From Bacillus sp. ISL-7 (GTDB taxonomy: Bacteria > Bacillota > Bacilli > Bacillales_B > DSM-18226), in NCBI RefSeq assembly GCF_018613065.1, contig NZ_JAGGQW010000041.1, positions 62,001 to 126,000 of the forward strand: a DNA stretch of 64,000 bases, given 5' to 3'. Under the pieces are notes generated by a model. The model was given only the letters and a program-made list of their open reading frames with translations. It had not been told where the DNA came from and did no database searches. The stretch's first letter is position 1, and each line of letters opens with the position of its first letter. A program made the translations under genes and the position numbers. Of this stretch, positions 51,689 through 61,054 are shown piece by piece.

Positions 51689-53302
51689 ATGTTGGGTTGG
51701 AAAATAAGGTTGTCCAAACCAATACTTCGTTTACAATCGACGATAACCCTGCTGGTTTGTATCGTGGTCGTGATGGCATTGTTAGTAACCGAGATTTTAA
51801 TCACCAACAGAATTTCAGAAGAAACAGAGAAAAGCCAAGCTGAAAAAGCAACAGATATTGCGAGGATTGTTGCAAAGTCCCCGATTGTCATGAATGGGCT
51901 TAAAAATAAAACAGCAGAGAAGGATATCCAAACATTTGCGAATGATATTAAACAATCAACGCATGTTGAATTTATCGTCGTGATGGACATGTATGGAACA
52001 AGAAAATCACATCCCAATCGCAACCTAGTAGGTCTGCATTTTGTCGGTGGGGATGAAGGACCTGTCTTAAAAGGGAAAGAGCATATTTCCATTGCCAATG
52101 GGACATTGGGATTGTCTTTACGCTCGTTTGTTCCGGTGTATGATCAAGAAAATAAACAAATAGGAGCAGTCGCGGTTGGGATTTCTTTAGAAAAAGTTAA
52201 TCAGGCGATTGAACAAAGTAGGAAAATTATTTTGATCGGTGTGGGAGTAGGAATTCTAGTTGGGATTCTAGGAGCCCTTATTCTAGCTAGAAAAATCAAA
52301 GCGATTCTTTTTGGACTTGAGCCGAGTGAGATGGCAAAATTGCTTGAGGAACGTAGTGCGATGCTTCAATCCACAAAGGAAGGAATTTTGGCAGTTGACC
52401 AGGATGCTTTTACCACTCTCGTAAATAATGAGGGGATCCGACTTCTTCAAAAAGCTGGCATTCATGGGCCCTTTTTAGGAAAAAAAGTGGATGACTATAT
52501 GCCAAATTCAATGCTATCTTCTGTTCTAGGAACGGGGGAATCTCAATTAGACCAAGAACAAGAAATCAATCATATTACCATTTTAACCAATCGGGTTCCG
52601 GTTGTTGTCAAAGGAAAGATTGTCGGTGCGATTGCTACCTTCCGAGAAAAAACCGAAATCAAGCAATTAGCTGAACAATTAACCGGTGTAAAGCTATACG
52701 CGGAAGCACTGAGAACTCAGTCACATGAATTCATGAATAAACTGCATGTAATATCAGGTTTAATTCATATGAAAGACTATCAAATGGTCTCGTCATACAT
52801 TACCAAAATTGTCGATCACCAACAAACTGAGGTAGAATTTGTTGTCAGTCGGTTTAAAGATCCTGTTTTAGCAGGTTTTATTTTAGGAAAACTTAGCTTC
52901 GCCAGGGAAAATGGATGTGAATTAATCATTGATGGGGAAGGAAGTCTACCTGAACCAGAGCAGCAGGAAATAACCCATGAAGTGGTAACGATTCTCGGAA
53001 ATTTAATCGATAATGCACTGGATGCTGTTGCGGACCGTCCACATAAAAAAGTTACATTAAGGTTTGACTTTTACGATGAAGTCCTAGCGCTGGAGGTCCA
53101 TGATACAGGACAAGGAATCGATGAGGATGTAAGACATCACTTATTTATCAAAGGGTATTCTACCAAGGGTGAAAATCGCGGAATCGGTTTATCATTGGTG
53201 CAGAGAAGCTTGGAAAAATTAAATGGACAGATAGAAATTCATTCCCAAAAAGGAAAAGGGACAGCATTTATTGTTACTTTCCCATATAAAAGCAAACAAT
53301 AA
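51689..53302 (+). CDS. dctS: Sensor histidine kinase, DctS/CitA type
   Basis: Membrane kinase of 537 residues: helix at about 12-32, extracytoplasmic PAS/sCache domain (EFIVVMDMYGTRKSHPN, GTLGLSLRSFVPVYD), second helix near 175-195, cytoplasmic PAS (STKEGILAVDQDAFTTLVNN), phospho-acceptor His346 in LRTQSHEFMNKLHVI, and HATPase (NLIDNALDAVA, EVHDTGQGID, NRGIGLSLVQRSL). ATG 51689 has AAAGGGGGG upstream; a longer frame overlaps the regulator gene. The HPN motif in the sensor domain fits dicarboxylate binding in DcuS-like sensors. Confidence 0.92.
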   Translation: MLGWKIRLSKPILRLQSTITLLVCIVVVMALLVTEILITNRISEETEKSQAEKATDIARIVAKSPIVMNGLKNKTAEKDIQTFANDIKQSTHVEFIVVMDMYGTRKSHPNRNLVGLHFVGGDEGPVLKGKEHISIANGTLGLSLRSFVPVYDQENKQIGAVAVGISLEKVNQAIEQSRKIILIGVGVGILVGILGALILARKIKAILFGLEPSEMAKLLEERSAMLQSTKEGILAVDQDAFTTLVNNEGIRLLQKAGIHGPFLGKKVDDYMPNSMLSSVLGTGESQLDQEQEINHITILTNRVPVVVKGKIVGAIATFREKTEIKQLAEQLTGVKLYAEALRTQSHEFMNKLHVISGLIHMKDYQMVSSYITKIVDHQQTEVEFVVSRFKDPVLAGFILGKLSFARENGCELIIDGEGSLPEPEQQEITHEVVTILGNLIDNALDAVADRPHKKVTLRFDFYDEVLALEVHDTGQGIDEDVRHHLFIKGYSTKGENRGIGLSLVQRSLEKLNGQIEIHSQKGKGTAFIVTFPYKSKQ

Positions 53303-53388
53303 TAATGTTATGTTAACTGGTACTTTTTCCTTTACATTCTAGTACCATAGGAATATTATGTAGTTAGTTAAATAAAGTATTAGATCTA

Positions 53389-53482
53389 CTAGGGGTGCCC
53401 TGTAAACAGGCTGAGAGAAAATGGAGAAATTTTCAACCCTTCGGACCTGATCTGGGTAATACCAGCGGAGGAAAGTAGCCAA
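53389..53482 (+). ncRNA. TPP riboswitch (THI element)
   Basis: The conserved elements are all present: GGGGTGCCC at the 5' side, CTGAGAGA, then ACCCTTCGGACCTGATCTGG, GTAATACCAGCG and GGAAAGTAG. It lies before thiM, and a terminator follows at 53513. Thiamine pyrophosphate binding should promote termination and so shut off the thiM-to-thiY operon. Confidence 0.96.
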
Positions 53483-53512
53483 GTGAATGTTAATTATTTC
53501 TTTGACTAACTA

Positions 53513-53543
53513 ACCAGGTCCATTATTGGATCTGGTTTTTTTA
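53513..53543 (+). terminator. Riboswitch expression-platform terminator
   Basis: ACCAGGTCC / GGATCTGGT stem with a T7 tail, 30 bp behind the TPP aptamer and 29 bp before thiM. Confidence 0.9.
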
Positions 53544-53571
53544 TTTTAAAATAAGAAACGGGGCAATTGAA

Positions 53572-54384
53572 ATGGAAAAAAAAAGTTTGTATGAAACGTT
53601 GGAAGAAGTTAGAAAGGTTAATCCGCTGGTACATAATATTACCAATGTGGTCGTTACGAATTTTACGGCAAATGGGCTCCTTGCCCTTGGTGCCTCACCG
53701 GTTATGGCATATGCAGCTGAGGAAGTAGCAGATATGGCCAAGATTGCAAGTTCATTAGTATTGAACATTGGAACATTAAACCCACAGACAGTAGAATCGA
53801 TGATCATTGCCGGAAAAGCGGCCAATGAATCCGGTGTTCCCGTCATTTTTGACCCGGTTGGTGCAGGGGCTACCCGCTATCGAACCGAAACCGCGCAAAG
53901 AATTATGAACGAGGTAAAAGTCTCTGTGATTAGAGGTAATGCAGCCGAAATTGCCAATGTGGTTGGTGAAAAGTGGGAAATTAAGGGCGTCGATGCTGGG
54001 GATGCTAAAGGAAATATCATTGAACTAGCTATTACTTCAGCACAAAAATTGAATGGTCTTGTCGTCATCACTGGAAAAGAGGATGTCGTTTCGGATGGGA
54101 AAACAACCTATGTCGTGTCAAATGGACATCCAATTTTAACGAAGGTGACAGGCACTGGCTGTTTATTAACCTCTGTGATTGGAGCGTTTGCAGGAGTGGA
54201 AAAGGACCTGCTTCAAGCTTCAGTGGCTGCTTTAACGTATTATGGAATCGCGGCAGAGAAGGCAGCAGCAAAAACAGTTGAAATGGGACCTGGAAGTTTC
54301 CAAATCGAATTCTTAAACCAATTAACTTTAGTTTCTTCCGAAGATATCATTTCACATGCTTCTGTTAAACAATTCAATCGATAA
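53572..54384 (+). CDS. thiM: Hydroxyethylthiazole kinase
   Basis: Phosphorylates the thiazole moiety for thiamine salvage. The 270-residue ribokinase-like trimeric enzyme shows [20 protein letters not shown] with ASPVMAYA at the substrate site, [27 protein letters not shown], and the catalytic Cys in [16 protein letters not shown]. First gene behind the TPP riboswitch; start ATG after ACGGGG. thiD follows 15 bp later. Confidence 0.96.
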   Translation: MEKKSLYETLEEVRKVNPLVHNITNVVVTNFTANGLLALGASPVMAYAAEEVADMAKIASSLVLNIGTLNPQTVESMIIAGKAANESGVPVIFDPVGAGATRYRTETAQRIMNEVKVSVIRGNAAEIANVVGEKWEIKGVDAGDAKGNIIELAITSAQKLNGLVVITGKEDVVSDGKTTYVVSNGHPILTKVTGTGCLLTSVIGAFAGVEKDLLQASVAALTYYGIAAEKAAAKTVEMGPGSFQIEFLNQLTLVSSEDIISHASVKQFNR

Positions 54385-54399
54385 CTGGGGGTAATTTAA

Positions 54400-55218
54400 A
54401 TGAAAAAAGCATTAACAATCGCTGGCTCTGATAGCGGCGGTGGAGCAGGAATTCAAGCGGATTTAAAGACATTTCAGGAATTAGATGTTTTCGGGATGTC
54501 GGCATTGACTGCAGTAACTGCCCAAAATACATTAGGCGTCCATGCTGTCTATCCAATGACGGCTGAGGCAGTCGTAAAACAGATCGAAGCGATCGGCGAA
54601 GATATCGGTACGGATGCGGTGAAAACAGGAATGCTTTTTAATGCTGAAATAATCGAGGCCGTCGCTGCACAGCTTAGAAATTATCAATGGCAAAATATTG
54701 TTGTCGATCCTGTCATGATTGCAAAGGGTGGCGCTTCTTTGTTGCAAATGGAAGCCATTTCTGCCATGAAAAAATACTTATTGCCGCTAGCAACGGTAAT
54801 CACCCCGAATATTCCAGAAGCGGAAGTACTAACGGGCATGTCGATTCTGACAGTGGAAGATAAACTGGAGTCTGCTAAAAGACTACTTGCGTTAGGCGTA
54901 AAAAATGTCGTGATTAAGGGCGGCCATGATGAAAATGAGTCTGAATCCACTGATTTATTATTTGATGGAAAGGAATTTTACTACTTTACCAGCAAGAGAA
55001 TTCAGACAAAGAACACACATGGAACCGGTTGTACTTTTTCCGCAGTAATTACTGCTGAACTAGCAAAAGGGGAAACTCTTTATGAAGCAGTTTGTATAGC
55101 AAAGGATTTTATTCAGTCCGCAATTGAAAACCATTTGGAGATCGGGCAGGGACATGGTCCAACTAACCATTGGGCATATCGAAAAAGAAAAATTGCAAAG
55201 GAACTGGCTGAATTATGA
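54400..55218 (+). CDS. thiD: Hydroxymethylpyrimidine (phosphate) kinase
   Basis: Makes HMP pyrophosphate from HMP in two steps. A 272-residue ribokinase-family enzyme with [20 protein letters not shown] at the N-terminus, [15 protein letters not shown] and the nucleotide site [16 protein letters not shown] near residue 210. It starts at ATG after GGGGGTAA. It ends overlapping thiE by four bases (ATGA). B. subtilis has both ThiD and PdxK relatives; context here makes ThiD certain. Confidence 0.96.
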   Translation: MKKALTIAGSDSGGGAGIQADLKTFQELDVFGMSALTAVTAQNTLGVHAVYPMTAEAVVKQIEAIGEDIGTDAVKTGMLFNAEIIEAVAAQLRNYQWQNIVVDPVMIAKGGASLLQMEAISAMKKYLLPLATVITPNIPEAEVLTGMSILTVEDKLESAKRLLALGVKNVVIKGGHDENESESTDLLFDGKEFYYFTSKRIQTKNTHGTGCTFSAVITAELAKGETLYEAVCIAKDFIQSAIENHLEIGQGHGPTNHWAYRKRKIAKELAEL

Positions 55219-55871
55219 AAAATTTACGAGCGGCTTTAAGTGTTTATTTTATCATGGGCAGCACCAACTGTTTAAAGGATCCAGTCGAAGTTTTAAAAGA
55301 GGCGATTGCCGGAGGGATTACACTTTTTCAATATCGAGAAAAGGGTGACGGCGCATTAACTGGAGCTGACAAATATACACTCGCGAAAGAACTCCAAGCC
55401 ATTTGCAGAGCACATCATATCCCTTTCATTGTTAATGACGATATCGAGTTGGCTGTGGCAGTTGATGCGGATGGTGTACATATCGGACAAGAGGATGAAA
55501 CGGTATACACAGTTCGAGAGAAGATCGGCGATAGGAGAATCCTTGGGGTTTCCGTCCATTCAACGGAAGAAGCAATGACTGCAATAAGCGGTGGTGCTGA
55601 CTATTTTGGCATTGGCCCTGTTTTTCCGACAAAAACAAAGTTGGATGCCAAACCATCACGGGGAACAATACTGATCGAAAAATTACGAAAAGATGGCATT
55701 GATATTCCGATTGTTGGGATCGGAGGTATCACGGTAGAAAACGCTCATTCGGTAGTGGAAGCTGGGGCAGATGGGGTTTCCGTTATTACGGCCATAAGCC
55801 ATGCAGAATCACCAATCGAAGCAGCCAGGGCGTTAAGAAATAGTGTCGGTATTAAAGGAGAAGTATTCTAG
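55215..55871 (+). CDS. thiE: Thiamine phosphate synthase
   Basis: Joins HMP pyrophosphate and thiazole phosphate to thiamine phosphate. A 218-residue TIM barrel with [28 protein letters not shown], then [28 protein letters not shown] and a final GADGVSVI phosphate loop. It starts at ATG inside the thiD stop and ends touching thiW by one base. Product kinases (thiamine monophosphate to TPP) are not in this operon. Confidence 0.96.
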   Translation: MKNLRAALSVYFIMGSTNCLKDPVEVLKEAIAGGITLFQYREKGDGALTGADKYTLAKELQAICRAHHIPFIVNDDIELAVAVDADGVHIGQEDETVYTVREKIGDRRILGVSVHSTEEAMTAISGGADYFGIGPVFPTKTKLDAKPSRGTILIEKLRKDGIDIPIVGIGGITVENAHSVVEAGADGVSVITAISHAESPIEAARALRNSVGIKGEVF

Positions 55872-56383
55872 TGAACAAAACACATAAACTGACGTTAACT
55901 GCGATGATGATAGCGATCGGTACCATTTCAAGCAATCTGTTCTATATACCGATTGGATTTACAAAGGTCTTCCCGGTTCAGCACTTTTTGAACGTTTTAT
56001 CAGCCGTTCTTTTAGGACCTTATTATGCTGTAGCTCAAGCCTTTTGTGTATCCCTGTTAAGAAACCTGATGGGAACTGGTTCGATTTTTGCCTTTCCTGG
56101 AAGTATGGTTGGAGCTTTACTGGCCTCGCTATTATTTTTGAAAACTAGAAAGATCTATCTTGCTTTTATCGGAGAAGTAATTGGAACGGGTATCATTGGG
56201 GCACTGCTTTCTTACCCAATCGCTACTCTTTTTCTCGGTCAAAAGGCAACATTATTTGGGTTTATTCCATTATTTATATTTAGCTCGTTTGCTGGAGCGC
56301 TGATTGGATTTATTATTTTAACCGTATTTTTAAGAAAGAAAGTTTTGATTGTTAGTGAAAATGATACCACTATCAGGAACTAA
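55871..56383 (+). CDS. thiW: ECF transporter S component ThiW
   Basis: Membrane substrate-specificity subunit of a predicted thiazole (hydroxyethylthiazole) uptake system, 170 residues, about five helices. KVFPVQHFLNVLSAVLLGPY and the LRNLMGTGSIFAFPGSM segment match the ThiW family. The start is GTG 55871, overlapping the thiE stop by one base, with AAAGGAG upstream. It needs an energising EcfAA'T module encoded elsewhere. It supplies the substrate of ThiM. Confidence 0.92.
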   Translation: MNKTHKLTLTAMMIAIGTISSNLFYIPIGFTKVFPVQHFLNVLSAVLLGPYYAVAQAFCVSLLRNLMGTGSIFAFPGSMVGALLASLLFLKTRKIYLAFIGEVIGTGIIGALLSYPIATLFLGQKATLFGFIPLFIFSSFAGALIGFIILTVFLRKKVLIVSENDTTIRN

Positions 56384-56408
56384 TCATCGATAGTAAGGGA
56401 GTAAACAA

Positions 56409-57734
56409 ATGAAAGAGGATTTGCTTGAAAAAATCTCACAAGAAGTTGAAGCGAGAGAAGCGGAATTAATCGAATTGTTGACCACGCTTATCGCATTTCC
56501 AACCGTTAGTCCTCCTGCACGGAATACAAATGATGTCCAGGAATTTATAAAAGGGTATTTAGAAACCATGGGATTTTCCACAGATAAGTGGGATGTCTAT
56601 CCCGGAGATCCGAATGTGGTTGGCAATTTACCTGGTGAATCTTCTAATCAATATAATAGTTTGATTGTAAATGGTCATGTGGATGTCGCGGAAGTTGGGG
56701 ATAATACAGAATGGGATTATTCTCCGTTTTCTGCCTATCGCAAAGATTCCTACATATATGGACGTGGTGTGGCCGATATGAAAGGTGGAATTGCGGCATC
56801 ACTAATCGCAATTAAACTTTTAAAAGATCTGGGTATCCCGCTCAAAGGTGATCTCCAATTTCAATCTGTTATCGGTGAAGAAGTTGGAGAGGCTGGGACG
56901 CTAGCGTGCACTGAGAGGGGTTATACCGCTGACTATGCAGTAGTGGTTGATACAAGTGATTTACATATTCAAGGACAAGGCGGAGTCATAACTGGATGGA
57001 TTACCATTCAAAGTAAAGAAACTTTTCATGATGGAATCCGTAGGATGATGATTCATGCAGGTGGCGGTGTTAAAGGGGCCAGTGCGATCGAGAAAATGAT
57101 GAAGATTATTTCGGGACTACAAGACTTAGAACGCCACTGGGCCATTACGAAAAGTTATCAGGGCTTTCCTCCCGGCACAAATACGATTAATCCTGCCGTA
57201 ATTGAAGGTGGCAGGCATGCAGCATTTGTGGCCGATCGCTGTGCTCTATGGGTTACGGTTCATTTTTACCCGAATGAAGACTATGAAGAGGTTATTAAAG
57301 AAATAGAACAACATATTGGTGCAGTTGCAGCGGCAGATCCGTGGCTTCGCGAGAATCCGCCACAGTTTGTTTGGGGCGGAAAATCAATGATTGTTGATCG
57401 TGGTGAAATTTTTCCATCGTTAGAAATTGATTCTGATCATCCTGGAACGAAGGTTTTAGCTAATTCCTATGAAAAATTGTTAACAGACAAGCCGACGATG
57501 GGCATGTCAACCACCGTTACAGATGCAGGCTGGCTGGGTCGAGCTGGTATTCCAACGGTCATCTTTGGACCTGGTAAATTGGAAGATGCCCATTCAGTCA
57601 ATGAGAAAGTTGAAATTCGCCAATTATTAGATTTTACAAAAGTATTAGCCGTATTTATCGCGGAATGGTGTAACACGAGGAAGGAAGAGTATGGAAATGA
57701 AACTCACCGAAAGACTTTATCAATCAGTAAATGA
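56409..57734 (+). CDS. ylmB: Formylaminopyrimidine deformylase (YlmB, M20 family)
   Basis: M20 metallohydrolase of 441 residues. Two-metal motifs: VNGHVDVAE (His, Asp), YGRGVADMKGG (bridging Asp), GEEVGEAG (catalytic Glu), VVDTSD and HSVNEKVEI (late His). By sequence alone it could be an ArgE/DapE-like deacylase, but its place between thiW and tenA-thiZXY identifies it as YlmB, which deformylates N-formyl-4-amino-5-aminomethyl-2-methylpyrimidine from degraded thiamine. It starts at ATG after AAGGGAG. It overlaps tenA by 44 bp. Confidence 0.88.
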   Translation: MKEDLLEKISQEVEAREAELIELLTTLIAFPTVSPPARNTNDVQEFIKGYLETMGFSTDKWDVYPGDPNVVGNLPGESSNQYNSLIVNGHVDVAEVGDNTEWDYSPFSAYRKDSYIYGRGVADMKGGIAASLIAIKLLKDLGIPLKGDLQFQSVIGEEVGEAGTLACTERGYTADYAVVVDTSDLHIQGQGGVITGWITIQSKETFHDGIRRMMIHAGGGVKGASAIEKMMKIISGLQDLERHWAITKSYQGFPPGTNTINPAVIEGGRHAAFVADRCALWVTVHFYPNEDYEEVIKEIEQHIGAVAAADPWLRENPPQFVWGGKSMIVDRGEIFPSLEIDSDHPGTKVLANSYEKLLTDKPTMGMSTTVTDAGWLGRAGIPTVIFGPGKLEDAHSVNEKVEIRQLLDFTKVLAVFIAEWCNTRKEEYGNETHRKTLSISK

Positions 57735-58368
57735 TGTATGGCGGAAAACCCATCAACATCCATTTGTAGTCGGAATAGGTACAGGGGATCTGCCTGTTGA
57801 ATCCTTTATCCGCTATATGAAACAGGACTATGTGTTTTTAATTGACTACTCTAAGCTGTTTGCTATAGGGGCTGTTAAGGCAAAGGATATTGAAACCATG
57901 GCCGCATTTGCGAAGCTTTTGCATGAGACATTGCACGGGGAAATGGATCTGCACCGACAGTATGCTGAGAGGTTTGGAATTACCCATCAACAGCTGGAGG
58001 AAACAAAACCAACGCCGGTTAACTTAGCTTATACTCGGTATATGCTTAATGTCGCTCAAACAGGTTCGCTCGAGGAATTAATTGCTGCTCTCTTGCCGTG
58101 TATGTGGAGCTACTGGGAGATTAGCAAGATGCTAGCAGATACTTATCCAAATGCTAGTGACCACCATCTTTATGGAGAATGGGTGAAAATGTACTCTTCT
58201 AATGAATTTGGTTCATTAGCAACTTGGTTGATCGATTTGTTAGATAGATTGACAGAGGGTAAACCGGAGCGGGAATTAGCCAACTTAGAAGAACACTTCC
58301 TGACTACATCAAAATTTGAATATATGTTCTGGGATATGGTCTATCAGGGAGGCGAGTGGCCTGTCTAG
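57691..58368 (+). CDS. tenA: Aminopyrimidine aminohydrolase
   Basis: TenA, 225 residues, hydrolyses 4-amino-5-aminomethyl-2-methylpyrimidine to HMP; it can also cleave thiamine. Family residues: the N-terminal HPFVVGIGTGDLPVESFIRY, YMKQDYVFLIDY, the catalytic Cys in LLPCMWSYWEI and the late Glu in YSSNEFGSLATWL. It starts at ATG 57691 in the end of ylmB after AGGAAGGAAG; a second ATG two codons on is equally possible. It supplies HMP to ThiD. Confidence 0.94.
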   Translation: MEMKLTERLYQSVNDVWRKTHQHPFVVGIGTGDLPVESFIRYMKQDYVFLIDYSKLFAIGAVKAKDIETMAAFAKLLHETLHGEMDLHRQYAERFGITHQQLEETKPTPVNLAYTRYMLNVAQTGSLEELIAALLPCMWSYWEISKMLADTYPNASDHHLYGEWVKMYSSNEFGSLATWLIDLLDRLTEGKPERELANLEEHFLTTSKFEYMFWDMVYQGGEWPV

Positions 58369-58375
58369 CTCAGCC

Positions 58376-59119
58376 ATGTTATCTATCAAAGACCTATCCT
58401 ACTCTTTTCAAAGTGAAGAAAACTCCAATCCTATTTTCGATCAAATTTCACTAGACATTAAACCAGGTGAGTTTGTCTCAGTGATAGGCGCAAGTGGATC
58501 TGGAAAGAGCACTCTTTTTAAATTGATTTCTGGTTTACTTGAACCTGATCAAGGAGATATTATGGTCAATGGTCAAAAGACTGGAAAGAGATTAGGGAGT
58601 ATCGGTTACATGCCGCAAAAGGATCTGCTTTTACCATGGAGAACCGTTTTAGAAAACGTGTTACTACCTTTAGAAGTGACAAAGGAACCTAAGCAAGCGA
58701 GAATACCTGAAATACGAGAGTGGTTATCGCGGTTTGGTTTGGCAGAATATGAAAAAGCTTATCCGAATGAACTTTCGGGAGGAATGAAGCAGCGCGTGGC
58801 CTTTTTAAGAACCCTTATGACAGGGAAAGATCTATTATTATTGGATGAGCCCTTTGGCGCACTCGATTCCCTGACAAAACGGAACATGCATAGCTGGTTA
58901 TTAGGACTGTGGGGGGAATTACAAAAGACGGTATTGTTCATTACCCATGATCTTGAAGAAGCGGTTTTGTTGAGTGATAGAATTTATTTGCTCCAAGACA
59001 CCGGAATCAAAGAAATAAAGGTCAACCTGGCGAGACCAAGAAGTTCACAGCTAATCTATCAATCAGAGTTTATTACGATGAGAAAAGAACTGGAGTGGCT
59101 GATTCACAATGAAAGCTAG
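58376..59119 (+). CDS. thiZ: ABC transporter ATPase ThiZ (formylaminopyrimidine uptake)
   Basis: ATP-binding subunit of the thiamine-precursor ABC importer, about 247 residues. Walker A GASGSGKST, Q-loop in YMPQKDLLLPW, signature LSGGMKQR, Walker B LLLLDEPFGALD and switch His in FITHDLEEA. I chose ATG 58376, seven bases after the tenA stop; no close ribosome site exists, so coupling to tenA is likely. It overlaps thiX by 11 bp. Confidence 0.93.
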   Translation: MLSIKDLSYSFQSEENSNPIFDQISLDIKPGEFVSVIGASGSGKSTLFKLISGLLEPDQGDIMVNGQKTGKRLGSIGYMPQKDLLLPWRTVLENVLLPLEVTKEPKQARIPEIREWLSRFGLAEYEKAYPNELSGGMKQRVAFLRTLMTGKDLLLLDEPFGALDSLTKRNMHSWLLGLWGELQKTVLFITHDLEEAVLLSDRIYLLQDTGIKEIKVNLARPRSSQLIYQSEFITMRKELEWLIHNES

Positions 59120-59879
59120 TTTGAAAAAATGGACGGAACAGTACGGTTTGTTTTTGATCGTGGTGATCCTCCTTGTCAGCATATGGGAATGGGTCGTCAG
59201 GCAAGGCATGATTCCTTCCTTTATTTTGCCAGCGCCTTCGGCTATTTGGGGGTCATTACAAGAAAATCGACAGCTTTTGTTTGAAGTGCATTTGCCGGCT
59301 ACCGTAAAGGAAGTTCTGATCGGTTTTGTGCTCTCCGTAATCGGTGGATTATCGCTGGGAATTGCTATGCATTTTTCTCGTTCCATTGAAAAGGTATTAT
59401 ATCCATTTCTTGTTATCTCACAAACGGTGCCGTTAATTGCAATTTCACCGATTTTTATTATGTGGTTTGGCTATTCGATTTGGAGCAAAATTGCCGTGAC
59501 TATTTTAACCGCCTTCTTCCCCATCGTCGTAAGTACCTATGATGGGTTGAAATCTGGTGGAAGCGAATACCGGGAATTACTGTTAACGATGGGCGCCAAT
59601 CGCTGGACAATTTTTAAAAAAATCCAGATTCCCATGGCGTTGCCAGCCATTTTTTCAGGATTGAAGTTGTCAGTTGTTTATTGTGTTGTCGGAGCGACGG
59701 TTGGTGAATGGCTGGGTGCTAGTGAAGGCCTAGGGTACTTCAGTCGACGAATGTCTGGTAACTTACAGGCAGACTCCGTGTTTGCTGCAATATTTTTATT
59801 ATCGCTTTTAGGAATTGTGTTGTTTTTATTCATTGGTTTATTGGAAAAACAGCTATTGAAAAATAAGATTCGCAACTAG
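59109..59879 (+). CDS. thiX: ABC transporter permease ThiX
   Basis: Membrane subunit of 256 residues with about six helices, of the nitrate/sulfonate/pyrimidine-precursor type. The EAA loop that docks on the ATPase is visible as LLLTMGANRWTIFKKIQIPM. FILPAPSAIWGSL near the N-terminus is typical of this group. Works with ThiZ and ThiY to import formylaminopyrimidine. Confidence 0.93.
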   Translation: MKASLKKWTEQYGLFLIVVILLVSIWEWVVRQGMIPSFILPAPSAIWGSLQENRQLLFEVHLPATVKEVLIGFVLSVIGGLSLGIAMHFSRSIEKVLYPFLVISQTVPLIAISPIFIMWFGYSIWSKIAVTILTAFFPIVVSTYDGLKSGGSEYRELLLTMGANRWTIFKKIQIPMALPAIFSGLKLSVVYCVVGATVGEWLGASEGLGYFSRRMSGNLQADSVFAAIFLLSLLGIVLFLFIGLLEKQLLKNKIRN

Positions 59880-59896
59880 AAAGGGAGTAAACTCAA

Positions 59897-60901
59897 ATGA
59901 AGAAAAGTTTTTTGATCATGTTAAGTCTATTGTTACTGCTATTAAGTGCTTGTGGTAAAAACAATGAAAAGGAATCAGATAAAGCCACGGGGGCTGCCGA
60001 TAAACTACAAAAAGTTAGCTTAATGCTAGATTGGTATCCAAATGCGGTGCACTCCTTTCTTTTTGTCGCTGAAGAAAAGGGCTATTTTAAAGAACAAGGC
60101 TTAGATGTTGATATCCAAATGCCAGCAGATACCAATGATCCGCTTAAACTAGTTGCGGCCAACCAAATTGACATGGCGCTTAGCTATCAACCACAGGTAC
60201 TTGTGGCACGCAGTGAAGGTATTCCTGTTCAATCCATTGGAGCAATTGTCCGTCATCCATTAAATCAATTAATGGTGCCAGCAGATGGTTCGATAAAATC
60301 ACCCAAAGATTTAGCTGGGAAAACGATTGGCTATCCATCGATTCCATTAGATGAAGCGATCGTTCAAACGATGGTGAAAGCTGATGGCGGAGACGCCGGA
60401 AAGATAAAAATGGTCGATGTGGGCTGGGATCTCATTCCTGCGATGGCAACGAAAAAAACTGATGCGCTGATCGGCGGCTATATTAACCATGAGAAGTTAT
60501 TGCTGGAAAAAGAAGGTCACCCGATGAGAGCATTAAATCCGGCGGACTATGGCGTTCCAGATTATTATGAATTAGTTTTGGTCGCTAGTGAAAAGGGATT
60601 AAAAGAAAAACCAGAAGTGTATAAAAAGTTTATGGCTGCGATTTCAGATGGTCAAAAATACGTTCAGAAACATCCAGAAGATGGTCTCTCGATCTTAATG
60701 AACCATGAAGATAAAACATCACCATTAGAAAAGGACGTCGAAACAAAAAGCTTAGAAATTCTTCTCCCGCTAATGGACGCCAAAGAAAAACCATTCGGCT
60801 ACCAAGACCCAGAAACCTGGAAAACCGCAGCCCAATGGCTAAAAGACAAAAAAGTCATAAAAGACACCGTAAAAGCCGAGGATGCATATATTAACTTTTA
60901 A
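59897..60901 (+). CDS. thiY: ABC substrate-binding lipoprotein ThiY
   Basis: Solute-binding lipoprotein of the THI5/NMT1-like family, 334 residues. Lipobox LLLLSACGK after a hydrophobic signal; mature start VSLMLDWYPNAVHSFLFVAE with the diagnostic WYPN and EEKGYFKEQGLDVDIQMPAD, then AKTIGYP-like GKTIGYPSIPLDEAI. It binds N-formyl-4-amino-5-aminomethyl-2-methylpyrimidine in B. subtilis. Last gene of the operon, followed by a repeat element with a hairpin terminator. Confidence 0.94.
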   Translation: MKKSFLIMLSLLLLLLSACGKNNEKESDKATGAADKLQKVSLMLDWYPNAVHSFLFVAEEKGYFKEQGLDVDIQMPADTNDPLKLVAANQIDMALSYQPQVLVARSEGIPVQSIGAIVRHPLNQLMVPADGSIKSPKDLAGKTIGYPSIPLDEAIVQTMVKADGGDAGKIKMVDVGWDLIPAMATKKTDALIGGYINHEKLLLEKEGHPMRALNPADYGVPDYYELVLVASEKGLKEKPEVYKKFMAAISDGQKYVQKHPEDGLSILMNHEDKTSPLEKDVETKSLEILLPLMDAKEKPFGYQDPETWKTAAQWLKDKKVIKDTVKAEDAYINF

Positions 60902-60909
60902 AATATTTT

Positions 60910-60922
60910 GGTGTCAGGCACC
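60910..60922. repeat. GGTGTCAGGCACC palindrome, copy 5
   Basis: Followed by ACAAAAAGACA and then a hairpin, as in copy 4. It lies directly behind thiY. Confidence 0.85.
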
Positions 60923-60943
60923 ACAAAAAGACAAAATGAGTAA

Positions 60944-60972
60944 AATGTCCGCCTTGGGTGGACATTTTTTTG
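60944..60972 (+). terminator. Terminator of the thi operon
   Basis: AATGTCCGCC / GGTGGACATT stem with a T7 tail, part of the same composite element. Confidence 0.85.
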
Positions 60973-61054
60973 TTAGTCTTTTTATGGGGTTGTTGCTGTA
61001 TACCTCAATGAAGTTTGCTAATATATAGGTAAAATCTATTATTGAGGTAGCTAC

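Noticed and set aside
51568..52098. 176-residue antisense frame over dctR/dctS
   Set aside because: Both sense genes are complete with all motifs, and the antisense frame has no start signals.
53303..53388. Second riboswitch or hairpin before the TPP aptamer
   Set aside because: Only a weak GGTACT/AGTACC pairing is visible, with no T run or conserved motif.
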